Positions 27,282 to 35,746 of a DNA stretch of 64,000 nt are shown here, piece by piece. The first letter of the stretch is position 1, and each line of letters begins with the position of its first letter. The notes beneath the pieces are model-generated. The model was not told the origin of the DNA. It ran no database searches and was given only the letters and a program-made list of their open reading frames with translations. A program made the position numbers and the translations under genes. Source of the DNA: Thermococcus thermotolerans (GTDB taxonomy: Archaea; Methanobacteriota_B; Thermococci; Thermococcales; Thermococcaceae); the NCBI RefSeq assembly GCF_024707485.1, contig NZ_CP102602.1, positions 1,426,001 to 1,490,000 of the forward strand, written 5' to 3'.

Positions 27282-28472
27282 TCATTTCATATCCTCAACG
27301 TAGAGGAACAGCGCCTTGAGGTACTCCGTGTCCTTCGAGGCCATCAGTATCGGGTGGTCTGGTGCCTGAGTTCTGTACGGCTCAAGGAGCTTAAGGAACT
27401 TGCCGGCCTTGGCTGCCGCTGCAATAACCATGTCCTTGAAGGCCTGCATATCAACGTGCTGGGAGCAGGAGGCCGTAACGAGGATTCCACCCTCCTTCAC
27501 CAGCTGTAAGCCGGCGTAGTTCACGTTGAAGTAAGCGCGAAGCCCCCTCTTGAGGTCCTTCTCGTGCTGGACGAAGGCAGGTGGATCGAGGATAACGATG
27601 TCAAACTTCTCGCCCCTCTTTATCATCTCCTCCATGACAGGGAAGGCCGAGCCAACGACGTACTTCATCCTGTCCTCCACGCCGTTGAGCTTGGCGTTCT
27701 CCTTTACCATGTTGATGGCCCAGGGGGACTTGTCTACAGCCACCACCTCGTCGGCTCCAGCGACGGCGGCGTGTATCGCAAAGCCGCCGGTGTATGTGAA
27801 AACATCGAGAACCCTCATTCCCGGCTTGACGTACTTCTCAAGGGCTATTCTGTTCTCCCTCTGGTCGAGGAAGAAGCCCGTTTTCTGTCCACGCATATCA
27901 ACGATGAACTTGGCTTTGCCTTCCTCGATTACCGTCCGGTACTTCTCCTTGCCGAGGAGAACGCGCTCGATTTCGGGCAGACCCTCCCTTCTCCTTGAGC
28001 GCCCGGTGTTTTTCTCGAAGACCGTCTCGATTTCCGGCTCGGCCTCCATTATTGCCTCCGCAAGGTCGAGCTTGAACTTTTCCATCCCTATGCTCGAAAT
28101 CTGGATCGAGGCTATCTCGTTGAAGCGGTCAACTATAAGGCCAGGCAGATAATCCGCCTCGCCGTATACCATGCGGTAGGCCCCCTCGTAGCCGAGAACC
28201 TTCTTGCGGTACTCATTGGCCTTCCTGATCCTCTCACGGAAGAGCTCCTTGTTTATCTCCGTATCGCGGTCCTTAGTTACGAGCCTGATCATGATGTTTG
28301 AGTTGGGATTGACAAAGCCCTTTCCGAGGAACTTGCCGCCCCGTGTGTAAACCTCAACCACATCCCCCGGCTCAAACTCGCCCTCCGTTCTCACGACACC
28401 CTTTTTGAAGACTATCATCGCGCCCTTTCCTATGGCTCTCGCGGCCTGAGCGTCAACGATTACCCTCGCCAT
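27282..28472 (-). CDS. Class I rRNA methyltransferase with PUA domain (RlmI-like)
   Basis: A 396-residue protein after a strong GGTGGTGAGAG site. An N-terminal PUA domain (ARVIVDAQAARAIGKGAMIVFKKGVVR ... GDVVEVYTRGGKFLGKG) binds RNA; a central EEHEE-like region follows, then a Rossmann methyltransferase with VLDVFTYTGGFAIHAA (motif I), VAVDKSP and IVILDPPAFV (motif IV), and the Cys of TASCSQHV in motif VI expected for m5C chemistry. It matches the archaeal PH1915-type family, related to E. coli RlmI, which methylates 23S rRNA C5 of cytosine. The exact target here is unknown. Confidence 0.88.
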   Translation of the reverse strand: MARVIVDAQAARAIGKGAMIVFKKGVVRTEGEFEPGDVVEVYTRGGKFLGKGFVNPNSNIMIRLVTKDRDTEINKELFRERIRKANEYRKKVLGYEGAYRMVYGEADYLPGLIVDRFNEIASIQISSIGMEKFKLDLAEAIMEAEPEIETVFEKNTGRSRRREGLPEIERVLLGKEKYRTVIEEGKAKFIVDMRGQKTGFFLDQRENRIALEKYVKPGMRVLDVFTYTGGFAIHAAVAGADEVVAVDKSPWAINMVKENAKLNGVEDRMKYVVGSAFPVMEEMIKRGEKFDIVILDPPAFVQHEKDLKRGLRAYFNVNYAGLQLVKEGGILVTASCSQHVDMQAFKDMVIAAAAKAGKFLKLLEPYRTQAPDHPILMASKDTEYLKALFLYVEDMK

Positions 28473-28500
28473 CTCTCACCACCGTTTGAAGTTCGGCGAT

Positions 28501-28512
28501 AGGTATATAACC
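28501..28512. promoter_or_regulatory. Shared TATA element between divergent genes
   Basis: GGTATATAACCC occupies the centre of the 70-bp gap between the rRNA methyltransferase (minus) and the small conserved gene (plus). Read on either strand it gives a TATA box with distances of about 25-35 bp to the likely transcript starts, so one element may serve both directions. Confidence 0.4.
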
Positions 28513-28542
28513 CTTAGCGTCCTATATTATGCCGGTGGTTCT

Positions 28543-28851
28543 ATGCACTTCGAGGTAGTGAAAGAGTTTCTTGAGGAGATAGGGGCGGATTGGATAGAAA
28601 TCGATGGAGAAATCCACCTTGAGCCCGAGGTCTTCTATGAGGTCTGGAAGTACGTGGGCCAGCCCGACCTCGGCATGTACACGGTCGAAGATGAGGTCGT
28701 GGAGCCCGGTTCTTACGATCCGCCTGAGATGAAGTATACAGACATCAAGAAGATCAAAAGGAAAAAAGCATACTTTACAACCCTAGACAACAAGAGGATA
28801 GTAACAGACTACGCCGAACTTCAGAGGATTCTGAAGGAGAAGTCCATCTAA
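28543..28851 (+). CDS. Conserved hypothetical acidic protein
   Basis: 102 residues from ATG 28543 (MHFEVVKEFLEEIGADWIEIDG), which has GGTGG 6 nt upstream. It looks globular and soluble, with no membrane span: an acidic first half (EIHLEPEVFYEVWKYVG) and a lysine-rich middle (DIKKIKRKKAYF) before a C-terminal helix ending LKEKSI. I recognise no domain. It has its own TATA box (28501-28512), shared with the divergent methyltransferase gene, and ends 10 bp before the convergent TctA-like gene. Confidence 0.7.
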   Translation: MHFEVVKEFLEEIGADWIEIDGEIHLEPEVFYEVWKYVGQPDLGMYTVEDEVVEPGSYDPPEMKYTDIKKIKRKKAYFTTLDNKRIVTDYAELQRILKEKSI

Positions 28852-28861
28852 TCCTCTCTTC

Positions 28862-29989
28862 TTATCCGATTATTATTTGGAGCATGAGAACCCCCATGCA
28901 GTTCGTCCTTTTGACACCAAAGAGCACCGTCAGGAAACCCACCATACCTCCTCCCGCCAAGACAAGAAGTCCGAGAAGTCCGTCGAAGTGCAGGGACAGG
29001 AGCACGAGGAGGGCCACCACCGCACCGTTCATAAACCTGTAGGGTATGTAAGCCAGAACTCTGAGCACAGCACCCGCCAAAGCATCTCCATAACTCAGAA
29101 CTAAGAGGGAAACAAAGACCGCCGCCAGGGCGTAGTACGGCAGAAAACCCCGGGCAGGGGGAGCCATGAGTGCCACGATGCCGTTTCTTACCCTCCCGGT
29201 TTCCAAGAAGTTCATGAAGGAGAACAGAAAGTTGGATGTGTTGACCGAAAAGACAACTGCCAGGAACGAACGCTCGTCCCTTGAGAAAAAAGAGCCCATG
29301 AGGGCAGCCTGGGAGGCTGTAAAAGCTGGAATCAGCGAGGCCACCATTCCAAGGAACGTTCCCAGAAGGGAAAAGCCGATAAAGCGCTTTGTGTCCATTT
29401 CAATTTTCCCACTACCCGGGACAACATGTCCACCCCCGTCCACAAGCGCTGCAACCAGCACGGGGATGCCAAAGAGGCCCGTGAAGAGGTGATAGTACGG
29501 CTCCTTCAGCGGAAGCCTGAACGCCAGAATCCCGAGCAGACCGGATAGGAAGAACACCAGCACCGCATAGAGCCTCTTCAGACCGTTCTCAGTGAGGATT
29601 AAGAGAAGAGCCAGAGCCCCTACGGCCACTCTTCCGATCCACGGAGCGTACAGCCTGGCCAGGATGGGATAGACCATGGAAAGCGGTATCGCCATAAGCA
29701 CCGCAAGGAAGCTCGCCCACAGCGCTATTCTGACGACCTCCATTGCCTTTCCACGAATAACGAGCCTGTGTGCAGGAAGGATTCCAAGGGCCGTCCCCTC
29801 GTCGGGAACACCGAGAAAGGCTGATGGGATAACATCAAGAAAAGTGTGGGTTAAACCCATCGAAAAAAGCAACAGGTTATCACCTACACCGATCCCCGCC
29901 AGAAACGCCCCAAGCGTGTTCACATGGATTCCAGGAAGAGTACCGCTGATAGTTCCCGCAATAATTCCCTTCAGCATCTCCCCGAGCAA
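28862..29989 (-). CDS. TctA-like membrane permease (DUF112/COG1784)
   Basis: A 375-residue membrane protein with about 10 spans. The opening KGIIAGTISGTLPGIHVNTLGAFL contains the GTLPGIHVN motif of the TctA/DUF112 family, the large membrane subunit of tripartite tricarboxylate transporters, and the same motif half-repeats at GMVASLIPAFTASQAALMG in the second half. No TctB or TctC partner lies nearby, so the archaeal version probably works alone and its substrate is unknown. A TTG start with GGGTGATG upstream fits better than the ATG four codons on. It overlaps the end of the preceding OB-fold-like gene by 19 bp, so the two are coupled. Confidence 0.85.
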   Translation of the reverse strand: MLGEMLKGIIAGTISGTLPGIHVNTLGAFLAGIGVGDNLLLFSMGLTHTFLDVIPSAFLGVPDEGTALGILPAHRLVIRGKAMEVVRIALWASFLAVLMAIPLSMVYPILARLYAPWIGRVAVGALALLLILTENGLKRLYAVLVFFLSGLLGILAFRLPLKEPYYHLFTGLFGIPVLVAALVDGGGHVVPGSGKIEMDTKRFIGFSLLGTFLGMVASLIPAFTASQAALMGSFFSRDERSFLAVVFSVNTSNFLFSFMNFLETGRVRNGIVALMAPPARGFLPYYALAAVFVSLLVLSYGDALAGAVLRVLAYIPYRFMNGAVVALLVLLSLHFDGLLGLLVLAGGGMVGFLTVLFGVKRTNCMGVLMLQIIIG

Positions 29990-31137
29990 AGGTCATCACC
30001 CGATGGAACTTCAAAGGCGGGCATGCCCCGGTAGGTTGTGAAGAATCCATAGGCTGTAACGGTCTGGTTGACCTTTAGGGAAACGTTGAGGGACTTTCTG
30101 AGTTTAATAAGAACCCAGCAATTGCCATCTGTAACGTTCGCCAGCCCGAAGCCGTTTTTATACACTCTGACCCACTCCACACGTCCGGATACTCTGGCAA
30201 GCTCTCCTAAGGAGAACGAGCATATTCCGTTAGGCAATTCCTCTCTGCTCTCAATGACGTGACAATCAATACAGTAGAGCGAAGACTTCCTCCTGACTGC
30301 TTCGAAGTGAATCCTATCGCCTACCCTCGCCTTGAAGTTGCGGAGCTTCAGTTCTGTGCAGTCGAGCTTGAGCGAACGGCCGGCACCAGCCACCGTGCAG
30401 TTTCCAACGGCAATATCGCCGATGGAGGCCTCAGAAACGGGAACCTTCTCACCGTATCCCCCGAGGGATATATCATCCGGCGAGTCAACGATAAGGGAGA
30501 GCCTTGAGTAGAACCTGACTATGCCCACCACCCTAACGCGCCTTCCAGCCTCGACTTTCGTCCCGTAGGGGAGATAAAGGACTATCTCCTCACTTCCGTT
30601 CCATAGTACGGCTTTAGTACCACCGTAAATAACCGTACCCTCAACCCGCCAGGGCATGCCGTCTCTGGGCTTTTGAGAAAACCCCAACACGCGATATCTG
30701 ATGGGGTAGAACCTGTTCCGGTACCATATTCCCCCCGCCTCTACAAGTTCCCCCTTTTGGATGGGTAGCGGGGCGGCCAGCCTCACCCTCTCCGGGGTTA
30801 ATATGTAGTAGCCGGAGGATACCCAGTAGGCCCCTTTTACGGCTGATAACGGAAAAGTAGCCTCCGCCCGCTCTATTCGGACGTGTCTGAGTCTGAGGCC
30901 AGAGCTCGTGTTGTACATCCTTCCCTCCACCCGGTAGACCACCCCCTCCTGCAGGGATGCGTATACCCCAACGGAAGTACTGCCGTCGCTCAGGACGGAA
31001 AAGGAATCGGTGGAATACACACAGACCCCTATAAATATATCGAAGTCCCCCGGAGCAGAGCCGATGGTTGCCATTGCAATTAAAACTACTATCGAACCAA
31101 TTAAAAGGACAATTTTAAGTTCTCTGTTTGTGACCAT
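29971..31137 (-). CDS. Membrane-anchored extracellular protein with OB-fold-like C-terminus
   Basis: 388 residues from ATG 31135-31137 (MVTNRELKIVLLIGSIVVLIAMATIGSA). One N-terminal span acts as a signal anchor; the rest is extracellular and beta-rich. Repeated blocks of the type VxxGxVxxVxxYxxGxGLANVTDG ... LNVSLKVNQTVTAYGFFTTYRGMPAFEVPS near the C-terminus look like the OB-fold found in secreted nucleases and nucleic-acid-binding surface proteins. Several cysteines (YCIDCHVIES, DDLCSGRC) could form disulphides. The function is unknown. TTTTTAAG about 25 bp before the ATG suggests a promoter of its own and an almost leaderless transcript. Confidence 0.75.
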   Translation of the reverse strand: MVTNRELKIVLLIGSIVVLIAMATIGSAPGDFDIFIGVCVYSTDSFSVLSDGSTSVGVYASLQEGVVYRVEGRMYNTSSGLRLRHVRIERAEATFPLSAVKGAYWVSSGYYILTPERVRLAAPLPIQKGELVEAGGIWYRNRFYPIRYRVLGFSQKPRDGMPWRVEGTVIYGGTKAVLWNGSEEIVLYLPYGTKVEAGRRVRVVGIVRFYSRLSLIVDSPDDISLGGYGEKVPVSEASIGDIAVGNCTVAGAGRSLKLDCTELKLRNFKARVGDRIHFEAVRRKSSLYCIDCHVIESREELPNGICSFSLGELARVSGRVEWVRVYKNGFGLANVTDGNCWVLIKLRKSLNVSLKVNQTVTAYGFFTTYRGMPAFEVPSGDDLCSGRC

Positions 31138-31201
31138 GATTAATAGTAAGAACTGAGACTTAAAAATTTTACCCATAACGGGCGGGGATAAAGAAGAGGG
31201 G

Positions 31202-31951
31202 TCAGTAGACTTCGCCGCTCGGGTAGACAACGATGCCTTCCTCGTTAATTTCGAAGGGATACTTCTTCATCGAGTGCTTGGTTTCACGCATTTTTCTGAT
31301 GAGGAGATAGCGCTTCAGTTCGACCTCTTTTTCCACGAAGTCCAGAAGGACAACACCCCTTGCTATGTACTCCTCCATCCCATAGCGGCTTATTCTACCC
31401 CTGCTGGGATCGGGGGCTTCCGTCGTCAGTATCGATGTGACGCCCATCTCAAGGAGTATCGTGTTGAGCTGAAGAAGGACTTCCCTTATCTTGCTCTCCT
31501 CCTGGAGCCCGAATGCAATGGATGGAATCGAGTCGATAACAAGCCTCTTGGCGTTTATGGCTTTAACGACGCGGTAGATATAGCGGAGGAAGTCCTCGGC
31601 GTTGAGGTTGCCTTCGAGAACGTATTGCTCCTCTGATGGAAGGCCCACAACAGCGCTCACCCCGTCAACTATGGCTATCTTTCTCTCCCTTTCGTACTGT
31701 TCAAGATCCCATCCAAAGGCCAGCATTTCTCTCCTCAGATCCTGCGCCCTTTCCTCAAGGGTAACTATGACTCCAGGCTCACCGTACTCTGCAGCCCCCT
31801 TGTAGACAAACTGGACTCCGAAAGTAGTCTTACCGCTGCCCGTTGGACCGGTGACAAGAACAGTAGTTCCCTTAGGAAAGCCACCCTGGATTAGATCATC
31901 AAAACCAGGAATGCCACTTTTCACTCTTTTGACAGTGTAGTTCATGACCAT
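31202..31951 (-). CDS. KaiC-like RecA-superfamily ATPase
   Basis: 249 residues from ATG 31949-31951 after GGTGAT; an ATG two codons later is possible. It opens KRVKSGIPGFDDLIQGGFPKGTTVLVTGPTGSGKTTFGVQF, with Walker A GPTGSGKTT at about residues 30-38, a catalytic-Glu region VTLEERAQDLRREM and Walker B KRLVIDSIPSIAF. This is a single KaiC domain, as in the archaeal KaiC-like proteins of Pyrococcus and Thermococcus, which bind and hydrolyse ATP and are thought to act in signalling or motility control. A TATA box (GTTTTATATC on the minus strand, 32019-32028) lies upstream. Confidence 0.88.
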   Translation of the reverse strand: MVMNYTVKRVKSGIPGFDDLIQGGFPKGTTVLVTGPTGSGKTTFGVQFVYKGAAEYGEPGVIVTLEERAQDLRREMLAFGWDLEQYERERKIAIVDGVSAVVGLPSEEQYVLEGNLNAEDFLRYIYRVVKAINAKRLVIDSIPSIAFGLQEESKIREVLLQLNTILLEMGVTSILTTEAPDPSRGRISRYGMEEYIARGVVLLDFVEKEVELKRYLLIRKMRETKHSMKKYPFEINEEGIVVYPSGEVY

Positions 31952-32039
31952 CCAAATCACCCGTGAAATCTTTGCGAACTCTCTCTTTACGTCTAATATA
32001 ACATGTGGAACCAAAGAGATATAAAACTTTTGGGGTGCA

Positions 32040-32049
32040 AGTGGCCACT
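32040..32049. promoter_or_regulatory. 10-bp palindrome in the KaiC-like/priL gap
   Basis: AGTGGCCACT is a perfect palindrome just upstream of the KaiC-like TATA box in a 279-bp gap (31952-32230). The priL side of the gap has a TATA-like GTTTTATG near 32190-32197. Nothing else in the gap, including on either strand, looks like a gene to me. A regulator site is possible. Confidence 0.3.
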
Positions 32050-32230
32050 CCAGTTCAAATCAATATGGCCGAAGGGTTGTTCGGAGGTTTGCGCTATTTG
32101 CGCCCACAGGTACCATAAACGGCCTCTCTGAGGCTTTTGAAAAATTCACTCCTATGTACGAGCGGACTTTCACTCACCCACGGAAACCGTTTTATGCCCC
32201 AAGGTGCACCTATCGATGAGAGGTGAAGCC

Positions 32231-33520
32231 ATGCTTGATCCCTTCGGGAAGATGGTTCAAAATTATCTGAAGGATCTAGGAATCGAGCTATTAGATGAAG
32301 TCTTTGTAATAATCCCTGCGAGGGTAAGCATAGATAGTGCCGTCCAAAGGATTTTATGGCTACTTGATAGCAATACTCCCCCTAATGAACTTGTAGATCT
32401 AGATAAAACTCAAGGTGAACTCCAAGACATTCTAACGTTTTATGCATTGCTAGGGGCTTTAGCCATGGCACCCTATGGATTAGAAATGGAGCTTGTAAAA
32501 TCAGCCAACATGAGGATATATAAAGAAAGATTCAATCGACGACTCAAAAATATAACAAAAGAGAAAAGTCCATCTAAACAAATCGAACTTCTCAATGATC
32601 TTCTAAGTCAGTTATCAATAGATGTCAGAGCAGTTGCAAAAGATGAAATTCCTCAAAGGGATAAGGTCATTATTGAGAGAACCTTATGGGAAAAGCAATT
32701 CGAAAAAATAGAAGCAGAGAAAATGAAATTAAAATTCAAGATACATATGAAAGACTTTTTCAAGTTCATTGGAGACAACCTGAAAAAATACTACATAAAA
32801 AGAGGATATGTATACATTCAAAGCAACATGCTAAGCAATGCTTGGGAACGGTCTTTTGAGTTTCATATCGAACGTGCAGTAGTTCAACTTTATGAAAATC
32901 GTGACTCGATTTTTAATAAATATTATGTAGAGTTGTATGAGAAAATAAGGGAAATATCTAGGGAGTACTTCAAAGAGAAGCTTGAGAGGATGGGTTCGGC
33001 AGAGGCACAGCCACTGCGCTTTGAACTCTTCCCTCCGTGTGTGAAGATAGCCCTCGGGGGAGTTCCCGCGGGGCTGAGGAACTACGCCATAACTGTTCTC
33101 CTTACGAGTTTCCTCAGCTACGCTAGGCTGTGCCCAAGCCCATCCCGGAGGGACGTCAGAATACGGGACTGCGTGGGTGACCTGAGCGTGGTCGAGAAGG
33201 AGATACTGCCGGTGATAATCGAGGCCGGAAACCGCTGCTCCCCTCCTCTCTTCGAAGACCAGCCCCACGAGGTCAAGAACATCTGGTACCATCTGGGATT
33301 TGGCCTAACCGACAGGCCAACCCTTGAGGACAGCGGAAACTCCACGTGGTACTTCCCGCCGAACTGCTCCAAGATACAGGCAAACGCTCCCCAGCTCTGC
33401 AAGCCGGACAGGCACTGCAGGAACATCAAGAATCCACTGACGTACTATCTAAGGCGCCTCTATATCGAGAGCAGAAAGGGTAAGGAGGAAGAGGATGCAG
33501 GGGGTAGTGAGAATGGCTGA
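32231..33520 (+). CDS. priL: DNA primase large subunit PriL
   Basis: 429 residues from ATG 32231 after GAGAGGTGA. It begins MLDPFGKM as in other Thermococcales PriL. The N-terminal part (about 1-245) is mostly helical and should contact PriS; the C-terminal part (about 255-429) holds the 4Fe-4S domain with cysteines in LFPPC, NRCSPPLF, PNCSKI and KPDRHC, and NPLTYY. PriL with PriS makes the RNA/DNA primers of replication. The DNA encoding the N-terminal half (to about 32980) is strongly AT-rich, whereas the Fe-S half has the usual GC-rich codons, which points to a recombinant gene. It overlaps priS by 8 bp. Confidence 0.92.
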   Translation: MLDPFGKMVQNYLKDLGIELLDEVFVIIPARVSIDSAVQRILWLLDSNTPPNELVDLDKTQGELQDILTFYALLGALAMAPYGLEMELVKSANMRIYKERFNRRLKNITKEKSPSKQIELLNDLLSQLSIDVRAVAKDEIPQRDKVIIERTLWEKQFEKIEAEKMKLKFKIHMKDFFKFIGDNLKKYYIKRGYVYIQSNMLSNAWERSFEFHIERAVVQLYENRDSIFNKYYVELYEKIREISREYFKEKLERMGSAEAQPLRFELFPPCVKIALGGVPAGLRNYAITVLLTSFLSYARLCPSPSRRDVRIRDCVGDLSVVEKEILPVIIEAGNRCSPPLFEDQPHEVKNIWYHLGFGLTDRPTLEDSGNSTWYFPPNCSKIQANAPQLCKPDRHCRNIKNPLTYYLRRLYIESRKGKEEEDAGGSENG

Positions 33521-34553
33521 GCTGTTCAGGGAAGTCACAGAGAAGGAGAGAAAGCGCTACTATTCGAAGGAATGGAGCGCCAAAAAACTCCCCGAGTTTA
33601 TAGTCAGAACCCTTGAGGAGAGGGAGTTTGGGTTCGACCATACCGGTGAGGGACCGAGCGACAGAAAGAACGTTTTCATGGACGTCCGCGACCTGGAGGA
33701 CTACGTGAGGGCAACGGCCCCGTACGCTATATACTCAAGCGTTGCGCTCTACGAGGAGCCGAAGAGCATGAGCGGCTGGCTCGGGGCGGAGCTGGTCTTT
33801 GACATAGACGCGAAGGATTTGCCCCTGAGGAGATGCTCTCACATCCATGAGCACGGGCAGGTATGTCCGATATGCCTGGAGGACGCCAAGGAGCTCGCGA
33901 GGGATACCCTGATAGTCCTGAAAGAAGATTTCGGATTTGAGAACGTTCACGTCGTTTATTCCGGGAGAGGCTACCATATAAGGGTTCTCGATGACTGGGC
34001 GCTTGGCCTCGACGGGAAGGCCAGAGAGAAGATACTGGCGTATATCTCAGCGGCAGAGGAGATAACCTTCGATGACATCCAGAGCAGGAGGATAATGCTG
34101 TCATCAGGCTATTACCGGGTCTTCCGGCTGAGATTTGGGTACTTCATACGGAGGGTGAACGAGAACCACCTCTTTAACATCGGTCTGAGAAAGGGACAGG
34201 TCGAAAAGGTAATCGAAGGAAGGGAAAGCATCTACGAGGGGTTTGTCAGGAAAGGGCTTCTAACGGCGTTCCCACAGGGCATTGGATACAAGACACTGAC
34301 GAGGTTGTTCGCACTGTCGAGCACCTTCTCAAAGGCCTACTTCGACGGCCGCGTTACGGTTGATGTCAAAAGAATCCTCCGTCTGCCGTCAAGCCTGCAT
34401 TCCAAGGTAGGGCTTATAACAACTTACATCGGCTCAAGCGAGAAAAAGCTCGAAAGGTTCAATCCCTTCCGCGATGCGGTTCCCGGGTTTAGGAAGGAAG
34501 AGGTCAGGGAAGCCTACGAAGAATGGGTGGAAGAGCACGGGGATGAGATGTGA
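33513..34553 (+). CDS. priS: DNA primase small catalytic subunit PriS
   Basis: 346 residues from ATG 33513 (MAELFREVTEKERKRYYS), matching the family length; ATG 33495 is in frame upstream but would extend into priL. Key features: DHTGEGPSDRKNVF, the catalytic ELVFDIDAKDLP with two metal-binding aspartates (about 92-103), a zinc-knuckle region CSHIHEHGQVCPIC, VVYSGRGYHIRV (nucleotide binding) and the conserved DVKRILRLPSSLHSKVGL near the C-terminus. It polymerises primers together with PriL. Its DNA composition is normal for the window, unlike the first half of priL. The stop overlaps the next start (ATGTGA). Confidence 0.95.
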   Translation: MAELFREVTEKERKRYYSKEWSAKKLPEFIVRTLEEREFGFDHTGEGPSDRKNVFMDVRDLEDYVRATAPYAIYSSVALYEEPKSMSGWLGAELVFDIDAKDLPLRRCSHIHEHGQVCPICLEDAKELARDTLIVLKEDFGFENVHVVYSGRGYHIRVLDDWALGLDGKAREKILAYISAAEEITFDDIQSRRIMLSSGYYRVFRLRFGYFIRRVNENHLFNIGLRKGQVEKVIEGRESIYEGFVRKGLLTAFPQGIGYKTLTRLFALSSTFSKAYFDGRVTVDVKRILRLPSSLHSKVGLITTYIGSSEKKLERFNPFRDAVPGFRKEEVREAYEEWVEEHGDEM

Positions 34554-35398
34554 ACGGAAGGCTGAAAATCACAACTTCAATGCTCATCTGGGGGAGCGTT
34601 GGAATATTCGCCCGCTTCTCAAACCTGTCCGGGCTAGGGGTTGCTTTCTTCAGGGTGTCGCTTGGGGCCATCCTGCTCCTGTCCCTCTTGGCGGGCAACA
34701 AAGGATGGGTCTTATCGCTTCCTTCCATAGTTAGAACCAAATGGAAGCCCCTCGTAGCCCTGGGAGTTTCCCTGGCCCTGAACTGGGTATTCCTCTTCAC
34801 GGCGTTCAGCTACACCACCATAGCAAACGCGGTTCTCGTCTATTACATGGCCCCGATAATAGCGACCCTCATCTCGTGGAGGTTCCTTGGGGAGAGGATG
34901 ACCCTGAAAAGGTGGCTCCTGATAGGGACCGCCTTTGCCGGGCTCATCCTGATAATGAGCGGGCAGGATGTCGACCTTGGAAACAGGGACTTCGTTGGAA
35001 TTCTGCTGGCGGCGATAGCGGCCTTCTTCTATTCGCTGATTCCAAATCTCGGACGGTTTCTGCGCGATGTGGACGGAAAGACCCTGACCTTCCTCCAGCT
35101 CGCCGTAGCGTCGGTTGTTTTGGCCCCTTTTATTGCCGCATCGGGCGTTGGAGAGCCCGCCTGGTGGGCGGTTTTTATCCTCGTGAGCGTGCACACGGTA
35201 CTGGCGCTCTTTCTGTACATGGACGGGCTGAAAGAGGTTGAGGTCAACGAGGCGGCTCTGCTGAGCTACCTCGACCCCATGAGCGCCGTGATCTATGCGT
35301 TTCTGATATTCGGGGAGGTTCCAGGGGTTAGAACCGCACTCGGAGGGGCCCTGATACTTCTGGCGTCCCTGCTGGATATTAAGGCGAGGGGGTCGTAG
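34550..35398 (+). CDS. EamA-family (DMT) transporter
   Basis: 282 residues from GTG 34550, overlapping the priS stop by 4 bp. Ten hydrophobic spans arranged as two five-span EamA repeats: the first contains MLIWGSVGIFARF and VLVYYMAPIIATLISWRFLGE, the second LLSYLDPMSAVIYAFLIFGE, the usual repeated P-x-x-A/T glycine-rich signature. The substrate of drug/metabolite transporters of this type cannot be predicted. The last five codons lie within DNA that is also the 3' strand of the RNase P RNA P1 helix on the opposite strand. Confidence 0.88.
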   Translation: MNGRLKITTSMLIWGSVGIFARFSNLSGLGVAFFRVSLGAILLLSLLAGNKGWVLSLPSIVRTKWKPLVALGVSLALNWVFLFTAFSYTTIANAVLVYYMAPIIATLISWRFLGERMTLKRWLLIGTAFAGLILIMSGQDVDLGNRDFVGILLAAIAAFFYSLIPNLGRFLRDVDGKTLTFLQLAVASVVLAPFIAASGVGEPAWWAVFILVSVHTVLALFLYMDGLKEVEVNEAALLSYLDPMSAVIYAFLIFGEVPGVRTALGGALILLASLLDIKARGS

Positions 35399-35706
35399 CC
35401 CGCCTTCTGTGTCAAGGAGGCATTCGACTGAGCGGCCTACCACGGGGCTCCCACCGGGAACTCATCGCCCCTTCCTCGGCCTTGCACCCCGCGGGACGGC
35501 CGTTTCACCGCCCCCCGACGGGTCGTCTGCGGGTTAGCTCGGGCACCGTCGCCGGGCCCTTCGCCGCTTTCATCCCCATATCCGCCGGGACGTGTCGTTT
35601 CTGCGCCGTTGCCCTCCCTCTCGGGAGGTGCCTTGCGGCACCGCGGCCCCGGTGCGGTGGGCGGAACTTCCTCGGGAGCACCCCGAGGGCCCCCGACCCC
35701 CTCGCC
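35383..35706 (-). ncRNA. rnpB: RNase P RNA
   Basis: About 324 nt of very GC-rich, non-coding sequence with the archaeal type-A RNase P RNA signatures on the minus strand: CR-I GAGGAAGTTCCGCCC (35673-35659), the GGTGAAACGGCC element (35509-35498) and CR-V ACAGAAGGCGGGCTAC (35410-35395), which pairs with CR-I to form P4. The ends are set by a perfect 12-bp P1 helix, 35706-35695 (GGCGAGGGGGTC) with 35394-35383. A TATA box (TTTTTTAT, 35737-35730) is placed 25 bp before the 5' end. The RNA is the catalytic part of RNase P; its protein Pop5 is at 4.3 kb. Exact termini are inferred from P1. Confidence 0.95.
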
Positions 35707-35729
35707 TAGGGGGAGTGTAGAAAATAGGG

Positions 35730-35737
35730 ATAAAAAA
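35730..35737 (-). promoter_or_regulatory. TATA box of rnpB
   Basis: TTTTTTAT on the minus strand lies about 25 bp upstream of the 5' end predicted from the P1 helix. It partly precedes the stop codon of the upstream surface-protein gene (35747), so the promoter is squeezed into about 40 bp. Confidence 0.6.
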
Positions 35738-35746
35738 GTTTGGTAT

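Noticed and set aside
31602-31805. Open frames on the plus strand across the KaiC-like gene
   Set aside because: Shadow frames without ribosome sites; the opposite strand has a clear Walker A/B protein.
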